Shown piece by piece: positions 1 through 6,566 of a stretch of DNA of 11,853 nt (position 1 is its first letter; the number at the start of each line of letters is the position of its first letter). Position numbers and translations under genes: made by a program. The stretch is from NCBI GenBank assembly GCA_014874425.1, contig JACWAG010000040.1:1-11853 (forward strand). The letters run 5' to 3'. The DNA is from Syntrophaceae bacterium. GTDB lineage: Bacteria; Desulfobacterota; Desulfomonilia; Desulfomonilales; Desulfomonilaceae. The notes under the pieces were generated by a model. That model searched no databases. It had not been told where the DNA came from and saw only the letters and a program-made list of their open reading frames with translations.

Positions 1-81
1 AGAAAAAAATGGTCTTATCGCGTCAAAGACTTCATTAGCTACACGCGTTGTCGCATTATTGTCCAGATAAATGGTTTTCAT
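1..81 (-). CDS. nifS: Cysteine desulfurase NifS, N-terminal 27 residues (cut by window edge)
   Basis: This is the start of a pyridoxal-phosphate cysteine desulfurase, which takes sulfur from cysteine and hands it to the NifU scaffold for Fe-S cluster assembly in the cytoplasm. Only 27 codons lie in the window, running off the left edge. They read MKTIYLDNNATTRVANE and onward. The YLDNNATT block is the typical N-terminus of NifS/IscS class V aminotransferase-fold enzymes, and the family pattern with a following R/K-V is common in NifS. The ATG at 81-79 has a strong AGGAGGT ribosome binding site. Its first four bases overlap the nifU stop (ATGA), so the two genes are translationally coupled. 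The active-site lysine and catalytic cysteine lie outside the window, so NifS is chosen over IscS mainly because of the adjacent three-domain NifU. Confidence 0.85.
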   Translation of the reverse strand, partial: MKTIYLDNNATTRVANEVFDAIRPFFS

Positions 82-926
82 ACGTTTACCTCCTGCACAG
101 CGAGGTCCGGATGCACTAGTTCACGAAGTTTGTTTTCGATCCCATTCTTGGTTAGGGCTGAACTTGGGCATGAAGAACAAAGGCCACGGAGCGCAATCTT
201 CACAACGTCGCCGTCCAGGTCTATGAGTTCCACATCTCCTCCATCTTGCTGTAAGCTCGGCCTGATCTCTTTTTCCAGGACTTCCTGAATCTTGGTGATT
301 TTCTGAATATTCGTCATTGATTTACGAGGTTTCGACACCATTGATTCCGCAACGCTGGTTTCGCCTTTAATCTCCGCGATTATCCGTTCGATCTTGTCAT
401 GGCACAGCCCGCACCCTCCACCAGCCTTTGTATAGTCTGTTACTTCCTGGATGGTTGAAAGATTATTTTCCCGAACTGCGCGGCGTATTTGTTCGTCTGT
501 AACCCCGAAACATTCACATACCAACTCGCCCTCAGCCAGTTCCCGCGGGGCCGTTTCGCCTCGATAACACGCGACGGCGGCTTGAAAAGCGTCTCGTCCC
601 ATCACAGAGCAGTGCATTTTTTCTTTTGGAAGGCCGCCGAGGTAATCCGCAATATCTTGATTAGTGATTTTTAGGGCCTCCTCGACCGTCTTGCCTTTAA
701 TCATTTCTGTCAAAGCGCTACTAGACGCTATCGCGCTTCCACATCCGAATGTCTGAAAACTCGCGTCGACTATTTTCTCGGTCGCGGGATCAATTTTCAA
801 GAAGAGTTTGAGGGCGTCACCGCAAGCGAGTGATCCTACCTCCCCCACAGCATTGGCGTCAGCCAAAACCCCTATGTTTCTTGGGTTAAAGAAATGGTCT
901 TTAACCTTGTCCGTGTATTCCCACAT
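78..926 (-). CDS. nifU: Three-domain Fe-S cluster scaffold NifU
   Basis: This 282-residue protein has the full NifU architecture. An IscU-type scaffold domain spans about 1-125, with the three cluster ligands Cys35 (ACGD), Cys62 (GCGSAIASS) and Cys106 (HCSVMG). A BFD-like [2Fe-2S] domain spans about 130-180, with Cys137, Cys139, Cys172 and Cys175. A C-terminal Nfu domain spans about 210-282, with the CSSC pair Cys250/Cys253. In known NifU proteins the N- and C-terminal domains build transient clusters using NifS-derived sulfur, and the central cluster is permanent and redox active. All ligands are present, so it should be functional. The ATG at 926 has an AGGAG six bases upstream. It overlaps nifS by 4 bases and lies 36 bases after the small secreted-protein gene, so it may be co-transcribed with it. 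No nif structural genes are visible, so it may serve general Fe-S assembly, as in many anaerobes and epsilonproteobacteria. Confidence 0.95.
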   Translation of the reverse strand: MWEYTDKVKDHFFNPRNIGVLADANAVGEVGSLACGDALKLFLKIDPATEKIVDASFQTFGCGSAIASSSALTEMIKGKTVEEALKITNQDIADYLGGLPKEKMHCSVMGRDAFQAAVACYRGETAPRELAEGELVCECFGVTDEQIRRAVRENNLSTIQEVTDYTKAGGGCGLCHDKIERIIAEIKGETSVAESMVSKPRKSMTNIQKITKIQEVLEKEIRPSLQQDGGDVELIDLDGDVVKIALRGLCSSCPSSALTKNGIENKLRELVHPDLAVQEVNV

Positions 927-962
927 TTGAACTCCTGACTCAAAATCAAAGATTTGGTCTTC

Positions 963-1292
963 TCATTTTTTTTTGTCACATTTACAACCAAACCCTTTTA
1001 ATTCAAAAATCTTCTTTGCCTTGTTTTCTTGCAACTGAATAAGATTGAGTTTCTGATTTTTATCCAGGCATTGGAAACAAACTGTTTTTCCATCCGGAGA
1101 ATCGCAAGAATTGAATATGTCAACTCCGAACGCGTCCTTAATCTGTTCCGCGGTCGACTTGTCGGGATGCTTAAGGATTTCAGTTAGATCTACAACCGCC
1201 CTATCACAACTTGTGGCCATCTCAAGCAACTCGGCCTTAACCGATGTATTAATAAAAACAATCGCAACAGTTAGAAAAAGTAGCCGTTTCAT
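963..1292 (-). CDS. Small exported cysteine-rich protein of unknown function
   Basis: This is a 109-residue protein that I do not recognise. Residues 1-20 form a clear Sec signal peptide: MKR, a hydrophobic core LLFLTVAIVFI, then a probable SVKA/E cleavage site. The mature part of about 89 residues has six cysteines (29, 63, 72, 75, 103, 105), including a CFQC pair at 72-75 and a C-terminal GCKC followed by a lysine tail. This suggests disulfides or metal binding in the periplasm. The ATG at 1292 has a near-perfect AGGAGG five bases upstream. It sits between the FecR/Cys-repeat gene (69 bases upstream) and nifU (36 bases downstream) in the same direction, so it may share a transcript with either. 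Being exported, it is unlikely to act directly with cytoplasmic NifU. A role beside the exported Cys-repeat protein is a guess from proximity. Confidence 0.8.
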   Translation of the reverse strand: MKRLLFLTVAIVFINTSVKAELLEMATSCDRAVVDLTEILKHPDKSTAEQIKDAFGVDIFNSCDSPDGKTVCFQCLDKNQKLNLIQLQENKAKKIFELKGFGCKCDKKK

Positions 1293-1361
1293 TATCGCCT
1301 CCTAAAACATTCGATAAAATTAAATCAACGAGATGCGACTAAGCAAGCGCAGTGTGCCAGA

Positions 1362-3122
1362 TTAACGTCTTTTTTTCTTTTCATCATCACCAGGATGGTC
1401 CCCTAGAGGTGGTCCAGGGGCACGATCAGGCTTTGCGAACTCGGGTTTCAGGTCAGGTCTCCCTATGGGAGCGGGACGTTCTGTCTTTATCTGTTTTTTC
1501 TCCTGCTTGACTGCTGGTTGACGAGTTTCCGGCGCGACGCCTGTCTTAGTATCCTGTCTCTTGGGATGATTTGGAGCACTTTCCCGTTTCTGTTCATTCA
1601 ATTTCAATGTTGGAGACGCTTCCAATGGCTTTCGCTTGGTAGGCGCCACCCGCTCATGTTCTTTCGGAATTCTTTGCTTTGGGCTTACTGGTGTCGAGGC
1701 ATGAGGTTTATTAAGCCGATTGGGGGTAGTTTTGGCGTTCTCAGGGGATGATGGGCCCATGTCCCCCGGCTTAATTTGGATGGCTGGTTTCAGCGGGGGT
1801 TTTTCGCTTCGATCCCTACGCTGTATCTCTGACCCCACCTTAGGTTTCAAAGGAGCAACGACTGGCGGAACCATTGTCGGCGTCGATCCTACTCCTAAAG
1901 GATTCGGAGCGATCTTTGACGGCGGAACTGTTTCGGAGCCAGACGTTGGACCTAAACATCTTCCCTTTTCGCATGGAAGTCCAAGATCTTCACATCTTAT
2001 ACACGCGTCGCCTCGCTTAGCTTCGCATTCCCCACACGGCCTGAAAACACATCTTCCTTCAACGCAGCTTCGTCCAAAATCCGCGCAAGAAACGCATCTC
2101 CAACCGTTCCAGACTGAGCATGGCGGACAATCCCGTCTAGGCGCGCATCTTCCTCCAACGCAGACCCTTCCAAATTCCTCGCAGGGCACGCACCTTCTAC
2201 CATTCCAAATGGAACACTTAGGACAATTCTTTCTAGCGCATCGACCTTCAATGCACACAAGGCCCAATTCTTGACATGGAACGCATCGTGATCCCCAGAT
2301 TGTTCTACAATCCCCACAGTCCGGCGCTTCGCACCTGCCGTTCTGAAATACCATCCCAAACTCACGACACTGTACACAGTGCGATCCATCCCAAATCTGG
2401 CGGCCAGGACATTCCCCTTTCTTTCCAAAAGCGTCTTTACAACTTGGAACATCTTCAGAAAGAGTCCCAGGGATGGTTGTCCCAACGATAAGGTCTTTCA
2501 GAATTTTCGAGGAAGCTCCCATTGTCTCAGTTGGAGGCATACTTTCCTCGACGTCCACCCTTCTGCACGCCGTTACAGTCCGTTCCGCAGGGATGTCTTC
2601 CAAAACATTCTTAACCCGGATTTTCCCAGAAATTACCGTAATCGTTGTCCGTTTTTGATTAAGTATCCGGACAATAAAATCTGCGGTTTCTCCAGGCTCG
2701 ACATTTATAATCGACGTCGGAGTTGTCACCGTATACGCTGACGGCGGTTTCGTTTCCGCTAGTTTCTTGACAAACCTGATTGAACCGGATGTTACATCGG
2801 CCCCATAAAAGTGGGCTGCGTCTTTATGGTCAAAATCGTAATAATATATCTCTGAATATTCCCCCAGAGAATTTTCGCCGCCATCTTCAACTTTTACCTC
2901 GACTTTGCAGTTCTGGTCAGTCTGTATCCAATCTCTCAACCTGATGGGATCGCCGGCCTTCAAAGCCCTGAATTCAGACTTATCGCTATTGTTGACTCGA
3001 GCCTCTCCTTCTACAGCCTTTACAGCGCCCATTTGAGCAGCCGGGCAAGGTTCGTATGATATGATACCTGCGATGAGGACAGCCGAGGCAAAAACAGGGA
3101 GCCATTTAGAGCGCTCGCACAT
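1362..3122 (-). CDS. Exported FecR-domain protein with five Cys-rich repeats and Pro/Lys-rich tail
   Basis: The predicted 586-residue protein starts at the ATG at 3122 (MCERSKWLP), which has GGAGG eight bases upstream and directly begins a signal peptide of about 30 residues. The longer open frame up to 3260 lacks these signs. The mature N-terminal part (about 30-190) resembles FecR/LysM-associated FecR domains: GAVKAVEGEARV, a KAGDPIRLRDWIQT segment, then GSIRF and the YTVTTPTSII stretch. This fold is often extracytoplasmic and linked to sensing or polymer binding. Residues about 238-389 hold five 27-residue cysteine-rich units spaced 31-32 residues apart (C-x2-C, IWNG, C-V-x-C, E-x-G, GRC). 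The rest, about 392-586, is a low-complexity Pro/Lys/Arg-rich tail ending KKKRR. No membrane anchor, lipobox or sorting signal is visible. It follows the sugar genes and precedes a small Cys-rich exported protein. The molecular function is unknown. Confidence 0.85.
   Translation of the reverse strand: MCERSKWLPVFASAVLIAGIISYEPCPAAQMGAVKAVEGEARVNNSDKSEFRALKAGDPIRLRDWIQTDQNCKVEVKVEDGGENSLGEYSEIYYYDFDHKDAAHFYGADVTSGSIRFVKKLAETKPPSAYTVTTPTSIINVEPGETADFIVRILNQKRTTITVISGKIRVKNVLEDIPAERTVTACRRVDVEESMPPTETMGASSKILKDLIVGTTIPGTLSEDVPSCKDAFGKKGECPGRQIWDGSHCVQCREFGMVFQNGRCEAPDCGDCRTIWGSRCVPCQELGLVCIEGRCARKNCPKCSIWNGRRCVPCEEFGRVCVGGRCAPRRDCPPCSVWNGWRCVSCADFGRSCVEGRCVFRPCGECEAKRGDACIRCEDLGLPCEKGRCLGPTSGSETVPPSKIAPNPLGVGSTPTMVPPVVAPLKPKVGSEIQRRDRSEKPPLKPAIQIKPGDMGPSSPENAKTTPNRLNKPHASTPVSPKQRIPKEHERVAPTKRKPLEASPTLKLNEQKRESAPNHPKRQDTKTGVAPETRQPAVKQEKKQIKTERPAPIGRPDLKPEFAKPDRAPGPPLGDHPGDDEKKKRR
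1956..2411 (-). repeat. Five tandem Cys-rich repeats within the FecR-like protein gene
   Basis: Five imperfect units encode the pattern C-x2-C-x-I/V-W-x-G-x2-C-V-x-C-x-E/D-x-G-x2-C-x2-G-R-C. In the 586-residue protein they start near residues 238, 269, 300, 332 and 363, so the period is 31-32 residues. Units 3 and 4 are the most alike. Unit 1 lacks one of the paired cysteines at its start and has F in place of the fifth Cys. Unit 5 has lost the IWNG core. The regular cysteine spacing suggests small disulfide-bonded or metal-binding knots, one per unit. The gradient of divergence toward the ends fits growth by internal duplication. Confidence 0.85.
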
Positions 3123-3346
3123 GACAGGTTCCTCCAACAAACCGCGACAGAACAATATCTTTTGCACCCCGGCAAGGTTATTCCGGAGTTTGTTAATCAA
3201 AAAAACCAACAACACTACTCTAGGGCTTATCTCAGATTTGGCTGAAGTTTGCAAACTCACCTGGCAAAGGTAATATATCGCTCGTTTTGGAACAAAATTC
3301 TTGAAATGTCACGGCTTCAAGCTATCGGTTTGTTGTTGCAGCGTGA

Positions 3347-4531
3347 CTATCCTATTACGCGTAGGAAGATTGATTCGAAGTCCGCAGCGGTTGTGTCCCA
3401 ATTCAATCCACCCTGGTCCAATTTCTCTTTTGACAATCGTCCCATTTCAACGCGCATATTTTCATCCTTCACGAGTTTGAACAGACATTCACGAAGAGCT
3501 TCTACATCACCCGGTTCGTACAATAAACCGGTTTTCCCGTGACTTACCAGATCCGGCACTCCACCAACTCGAGTTCCTATTACTGGCAACCCACTTGCCA
3601 TGGCTTCTTTCACTACATTTGGGCTTCCCTCAGTATAACTGGGCAACACAAGGATGTCCGATTGACGCATCAGTTTGGCCACTTCTCGTGGCGGTGTTAT
3701 GCCTTTCCAAAAAATCTCGCAATGGTTCATCAGTTTCTCCCGGGCCAGGTCCTTGAGGTCCTCTGAATAGTAACCATCACCAACTATGGTCAGGGAAGTA
3801 TTCCTGAACTCCGGATTTCCCATGGCTTTTATCAAGTCCTGTAGACCCTTTTTGGGTATCAGACTACCGACAAAAATTATTCTGACGCGGCCATCGGAAT
3901 TTTCAGTTCGTGGAGCCGGGCAAAATACCGTGGTGTCAACCCCGAAACGCGGGAGTGTTAGCCGGGCAGGATCCGCGCCCAGGTCTCTCATTATTTTTAG
4001 CAGTTCAGAACTAACGGTAGTCACAAAAGAGGACTGTCGGAGCACCCATTTTGTAAACATTCTCCACAACCGGTTGTCACGAGCCAGATAACCATCATCC
4101 CCCCTAAAGGAAACTACCATCGGTTTTCCCGAAATTCGACTCACTAGGGCCCCAACCAGACCAGCGCCTATCCAGTTGGCATAGATGACGTCAAAGCGTC
4201 GAACCGCTATTAAAGTTCTAAGGACGAAAATCACCATCATCGGCGCTATCTGAAATTTGGCCAAAATACACTTGGACATATTTTCTGGAATACCCCCCGC
4301 CCCCTTTGTAAGCCGTTCCAGAGAACGGGGCCAAAAATAGGCAAAACGCGAGACATGTACCCCGTTAATGAATTGGGGACCATAAGATTGACCGTTTGAG
4401 GGCGCAATTACCTCGACTTCGAAACCTCTCCTCTGAATAGCCAGGACCAGACTGTGTATGAAAGCTCCGGACCAATCGGTTTCGTTAGCCGGGTATGTAG
4501 TAGTCAGCACTAATATTTTGGCTGGAGACAA
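3347..4531 (-). CDS. GT4-family glycosyltransferase (GT-B fold), TTG start
   Basis: This 394-residue protein is a retaining GT-B glycosyltransferase of family GT4, a cytoplasmic or membrane-associated enzyme that transfers a sugar from a nucleotide donor in polysaccharide or glycoconjugate synthesis. The N-terminal acceptor half starts KILVLTTTYPAN and includes the loop NETDWSGAFIHSL. The C-terminal donor half has GVD at 197-199, VGSLIPKKG at 221-229 (donor-phosphate Lys) and the EX7E signature Glu301/Glu309 within EGSPNVVKEAM, followed by the G-rich VIGTRVGGVPD. Length is normal. The start is a TTG: an in-frame TAG lies about 20 bases upstream, and no ATG occurs before residue 85, well into the domain. 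AAGG lies five bases upstream. The promoter at 4635-4663 would give a leader of about 95 bases. The specific donor and acceptor cannot be told from the sequence. Confidence 0.9.
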   Translation of the reverse strand: MSPAKILVLTTTYPANETDWSGAFIHSLVLAIQRRGFEVEVIAPSNGQSYGPQFINGVHVSRFAYFWPRSLERLTKGAGGIPENMSKCILAKFQIAPMMVIFVLRTLIAVRRFDVIYANWIGAGLVGALVSRISGKPMVVSFRGDDGYLARDNRLWRMFTKWVLRQSSFVTTVSSELLKIMRDLGADPARLTLPRFGVDTTVFCPAPRTENSDGRVRIIFVGSLIPKKGLQDLIKAMGNPEFRNTSLTIVGDGYYSEDLKDLAREKLMNHCEIFWKGITPPREVAKLMRQSDILVLPSYTEGSPNVVKEAMASGLPVIGTRVGGVPDLVSHGKTGLLYEPGDVEALRECLFKLVKDENMRVEMGRLSKEKLDQGGLNWDTTAADFESIFLRVIG

Positions 4532-4560
4532 CTGCGCCTTCTTCCGCTCCTATGATTAAG

Positions 4561-4579
4561 CCGGCGCCGGAAGCGCCGG
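4561..4579 (-). promoter_or_regulatory. GC-rich hairpin in the glycosyltransferase leader
   Basis: CCGGCGC at 4561-4567 pairs perfectly with GCGCCGG at 4573-4579 around a 5-base loop. It ends 30 bases before the TTG start of the glycosyltransferase on the minus strand, inside the leader predicted from the promoter at 4635-4663. There is no T-run after it on the minus strand, so it is not a classical terminator. It could affect mRNA stability or access to the weak start site, which is inference. Confidence 0.5.
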
Positions 4580-4634
4580 GTAGCATTTATTTATACCATT
4601 TGAAGCGCAAGGGCCCAAGCAAAAGCCGTAAGAT

Positions 4635-4663
4635 ATTAGACATTGATTTTAGGTTTAAGTCAA
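4635..4663 (-). promoter_or_regulatory. Sigma-70-type promoter for the glycosyltransferase
   Basis: Read on the minus strand, TTGACT (complement of 4658-4663) is followed by a 17-base spacer and TCTAAT (complement of 4635-4640). Each hexamer matches the consensus in five of six positions and the spacing is ideal. Transcription would start near 4628, about 97 bases before the TTG start. This is the best promoter match I found in the window. It overlaps an inverted repeat at 4640-4666. Confidence 0.6.
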
Positions 4664-4666
4664 TGT
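4640..4666. promoter_or_regulatory. Candidate operator dyad overlapping the promoter
   Basis: ACATTGA (4640-4646) and TCAATGT (4660-4666) form a perfect 7-bp inverted repeat with a 13-base spacer, so the half-site centres are 20 bases apart, about two helical turns. The dyad covers the spacer, the -35 hexamer and the first base of the -10 hexamer of the minus-strand promoter. That is where a dimeric repressor would bind. No regulator gene for it is visible in the window. Confidence 0.4.
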
Positions 4667-4766
4667 GGTTGAGATCATTATCTTATTGTAATTAAAGTAT
4701 TTTCTAGTTTGACAAACATCGGTGCAATATGTATGGTCATTTTCATAAGCTTTTACAATTAGCATT

Positions 4767-4828
4767 TCTGGAACTTTTCCAGAGTTTAAGTGTCCGGCTG
4801 AGGGTACAGGGGTTAGGGTCGGACATTT
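4767..4828. repeat. Two adjacent inverted repeats (REP/MITE-like), T-rich flank
   Basis: The first element is TCTGGAA-CTT-TTCCAGA (4767-4783), a perfect 7-bp stem with a 3-base loop. Five bases later a 9-bp imperfect stem (4788-4796 with 4820-4828, one G-T pair) closes a 23-base G-rich loop that contains GGG, GGGG and GGG runs. On the plus strand it is followed by TTTTC and a run of T. It might be a small palindromic repeat of the REP or MITE kind, or a terminator reading rightward, but no plus-strand gene precedes it. Copy number in the genome would decide this. Confidence 0.4.
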
Positions 4829-4988
4829 TCTTTTTTTTGTACTGATTATATTCCCACAGCAAATGGACTGTTTGCCATTGGTTATGACGCGCCGACCGGA
4901 CTTCGGAGCATAATTTCAACTCAAACAACGAGATCAGATTTATGATTCAGAGGGGGTCTCCGTAACACGTTGTTCTGGAAGACTGTTA

Positions 4989-5969
4989 TTATGAGGCCGA
5001 CGTTTTGGCATAATACCCTATGCTCGCTTCCAAGCCCTTTCTCAATTCCCACTTCGCCTTAAAACCTAACTTCTCCGCCGCCAGGCTTATATCAGCGGAT
5101 GAATGCATAACATCCCCCGATCGGGTAGGTTCGAATATGGGCTCTATCCTCTTTCCCAGGAGCTTCTTGAGATTGTCCAGTAATTCGAGCAAATTTATCT
5201 GGTCGCCTCTACCCACGTTGTAGGATGCGCCGCAAACTTCGGTAGAGGCCTCCATTGACATCAAGTTTGCTTTCACGACGTCCTTGACAAAGGTAAAGTC
5301 ACGGCTCTGGAGACCAGTTCCATAAATTACGGGGGAAACACCCGCCAGTAGCCTAGTCACGAACCTGGGTATTACTGCGGCGTATTCGGAATTGGGGTCC
5401 TGACGCGGACCATAAACATTGAAATAACGCAGGCCGACAGTATCTAGGCCGTACAAATCCTTGAACAACTTGCTATGTTCTTCATTGATTTTTTTGGTCA
5501 GGGCATAAGGAGACAGAGGCAAACCTTCAAAGCCTTCCTTTTTAGGTAATGTGACGCTTGACCCATAAACAGACGAAGATGACGCGAAAACTACGCGTGG
5601 CACACCATTCTTGTGGGCAGCCCACAGGACGTTGAGAGTCCCGTTGGCGTTCACTTCCTGCGTCGTTAAAGGATCGCCTACAGATCGAGGAACGCTGCCT
5701 AGAGCGGCCTGATGAAAAATTCCATCCAGGTGTGCCGTTGTCGTTAACAGAGTTTGATAATCTCTTATATCACCCTCTATCAATTCGAAATCCCGATTTG
5801 GGAGAAGACGGCCGTCGCCCAATTGCATCAAATTTTCTCTCTTGCCCGTTGCAAAGTTATCCAGGACTTTAACTTCATGACCGCGCACAACCAGGTCCTC
5901 AACAAGATGACTTCCTATAAAACCGGCCCCACCAGTGACCAAGAACTTTTTGTTACCAGACGATGACAT
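4989..5969 (-). CDS. NAD-dependent sugar-nucleotide epimerase/dehydratase (extended SDR, UDP-sugar 4-epimerase type)
   Basis: This 326-residue cytoplasmic enzyme of the extended short-chain dehydrogenase family acts on nucleotide sugars with bound NAD. Visible motifs are the Rossmann signature GGAGFIG at 13-19, Asp37 (VLDNF) for the NAD ribose, GDIRD at 66-70, HQAALGSVP at 86-94, the catalytic SSSVYG at 131-136 and Y155-x3-K159 (SPYALTKK), then RYFNVYGPRQ at 181-190. HQAALGSVPRS and RYFNVYGPRQDP most resemble the UDP-GlcNAc/UDP-Glc 4-epimerase group (WbpP- or GalE-like), with dTDP-glucose dehydratase less likely. The substrate is not certain. The ATG at 5969 has GGGAG six bases upstream. It lies 457 bases upstream of a glycosyltransferase in the same direction, suggesting joint work in surface polysaccharide synthesis, probably from separate promoters. 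Confidence 0.9.
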   Translation of the reverse strand: MSSSGNKKFLVTGGAGFIGSHLVEDLVVRGHEVKVLDNFATGKRENLMQLGDGRLLPNRDFELIEGDIRDYQTLLTTTAHLDGIFHQAALGSVPRSVGDPLTTQEVNANGTLNVLWAAHKNGVPRVVFASSSSVYGSSVTLPKKEGFEGLPLSPYALTKKINEEHSKLFKDLYGLDTVGLRYFNVYGPRQDPNSEYAAVIPRFVTRLLAGVSPVIYGTGLQSRDFTFVKDVVKANLMSMEASTEVCGASYNVGRGDQINLLELLDNLKKLLGKRIEPIFEPTRSGDVMHSSADISLAAEKLGFKAKWELRKGLEASIGYYAKTSAS

Positions 5970-6007
5970 GGAATCTCCCTAATAGGTGTTTTAATCAAAT
6001 ATCCGGC

Positions 6008-6034
6008 ATTATAATACTCGTTAATGATTGTGAA
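6008..6034 (-). promoter_or_regulatory. Possible promoter of the epimerase gene
   Basis: On the minus strand a perfect TATAAT (complement of 6008-6013) lies 38 bases before the epimerase ATG. TTCACA (complement of 6029-6034), five of six matches to the -35 consensus, lies 15 bases further upstream, a spacer two bases shorter than ideal. It is well placed, but the short spacer lowers confidence. Confidence 0.4.
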
Positions 6035-6057
6035 CCGAAAAGATTTTTTCAGGTTTT

Positions 6058-6085
6058 TTGACAAATGGATTTTCAAGGTTAAATT
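6058..6085 (+). promoter_or_regulatory. Candidate distal plus-strand promoter
   Basis: TTGACA at 6058-6063 is followed by 16 bases and TAAATT at 6080-6085, in an AT-rich setting. It has a perfect -35 and a four-of-six -10. It would give a leader of about 475 bases before mrp, so it is less likely to be the main mrp promoter than the closer site. Chance matches are common in such AT-rich DNA. Confidence 0.25.
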
Positions 6086-6374
6086 ATCAAAATACTTTAT
6101 TCATGAGTACAATTATCAGAATGCTGATTTAAAATACCTATTGCCTTTAGTACAATCATGTTTTATAAATCATAATTAGATAGTACAAAGCTTGATAGAC
6201 ACAACTAATTGATTTGAGCTTTGAAACATAATCCTAAAGGACTATATATGGGCAGCCAAAAAAAACTTAATATTAAAGGCGGATTTTAATAATCATGGCC
6301 CAAAACGGAATAAATGGTCTTTGAGTTTTGGGGGATGCGGGAATTGTCTAATTGAGTGGGTAAGCATAAATTCT

Positions 6375-6402
6375 TTGACAGATCAAGCAACCCCATTAAA
6401 TT
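6375..6402 (+). promoter_or_regulatory. Candidate promoter of the mrp operon
   Basis: TTGACA at 6375-6380, a 16-base spacer and TAAATT at 6397-6402 fit a sigma-70-type promoter reading into mrp. Transcription would start near 6409 and give a leader of about 158 bases containing the hairpin at 6470-6495. The -10 matches in only four of six positions. The same hexamer pair with the same spacer occurs at 6058-6085. Confidence 0.4.
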
Positions 6403-6469
6403 GAATCCGGACGGTAAAATTGGGTGATCGCCTACATAATCGGTCTTACTGATTCGGGTTCCAGGGCGG

Positions 6470-6495
6470 TGGGCGCCTCGCGTGATAGGCGCCCA
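6470..6495 (+). promoter_or_regulatory. Strong GC hairpin in the mrp leader
   Basis: TGGGCGCCT (6470-6478) and AGGCGCCCA (6487-6495) form a perfect 9-bp stem with an 8-base loop, standing out in an otherwise AT-rich region 71 bases before the mrp ATG. No T-run follows it, so it is not a simple terminator. It could be a protein-binding operator or an mRNA leader structure. I could not match it to a known riboswitch class. Confidence 0.5.
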
Positions 6496-6566
6496 ACAAA
6501 ATTGCCCATGTATGATTGAGGTTAGATGTATATTCAAGTGAACATAGAATGAGGTAAATAGGAATT

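Larger units (their letters stand above)
4532..4988. other. Intergenic region with promoter, dyad and hairpins
   Basis: This 457-base stretch lies between two minus-strand sugar genes. I see no credible gene in it: the one open frame (4743-4928, minus) has no ribosome binding site and no recognisable domain, and it covers an inverted repeat. The region holds a 7-bp GC stem at 4561-4579, a minus-strand promoter with overlapping dyad at 4635-4666, a 7-bp hairpin at 4767-4783 and a larger inverted repeat at 4788-4828 followed by a T-rich run. The unusually long gap suggests that the glycosyltransferase is transcribed on its own. Confidence 0.7.
5970..6566. other. AT-rich divergent intergenic region
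   Basis: This 597-base region separates the leftward epimerase from the rightward mrp operon. It is clearly more AT-rich than the genes around it. Small open frames on the minus strand (6286-6537, and 6446-6712 running into mrp) lack ribosome binding sites and domains and are not called. It holds a possible epimerase promoter near 6008-6034, two plus-strand TTGACA/TAAATT pairs at 6058-6085 and 6375-6402, and a strong hairpin at 6470-6495. By eye I saw no -24/-12 (TGGCAC-N5-TTGC) sigma-54 site, although ORP operons of Desulfovibrio are sigma-54 controlled. Confidence 0.6.

Noticed and set aside
1331..1361. A sigma-54-like site (TGGCAC then TTGC on the minus strand) before the small exported protein gene
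   Set aside because: The spacing between the two blocks is 7 bases instead of 5, and no activator gene is nearby.
1720..2274. A 184-codon open frame on the plus strand, opposite the FecR/Cys-repeat gene
   Set aside because: It is the shadow of repeats and Pro-rich coding on the minus strand, has no domain or convincing ribosome binding site, and conflicts with a well-supported gene.
1997..2485. A 162-codon minus-strand open frame in another phase over the Cys repeats
   Set aside because: The regular repeat keeps an alternative phase open. The in-phase frame carries the conserved Cys pattern, signal peptide and FecR domain.
3123..3260. A 46-residue N-terminal extension of the FecR-like protein
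   Set aside because: The ATG at 3122 has GGAGG at ideal spacing and immediately begins a signal peptide. The extension would bury it.
4709..4737. A plus-strand TTGACA-N17-TATGGT promoter match
   Set aside because: It points toward no plus-strand gene for more than 1.8 kb, so it is probably chance in AT-rich DNA.
4743..4928. A 61-codon minus-strand open frame in the intergenic gap
   Set aside because: There is no ribosome binding site, signal or domain, and it spans an inverted repeat and a low-complexity KKKK stretch made by the T-run.
6106..6190. Three AGTACAA words spaced about 43 and 33 bases apart
   Set aside because: They are short, irregularly spaced and in AT-rich DNA, which is not enough for an iteron or operator array.
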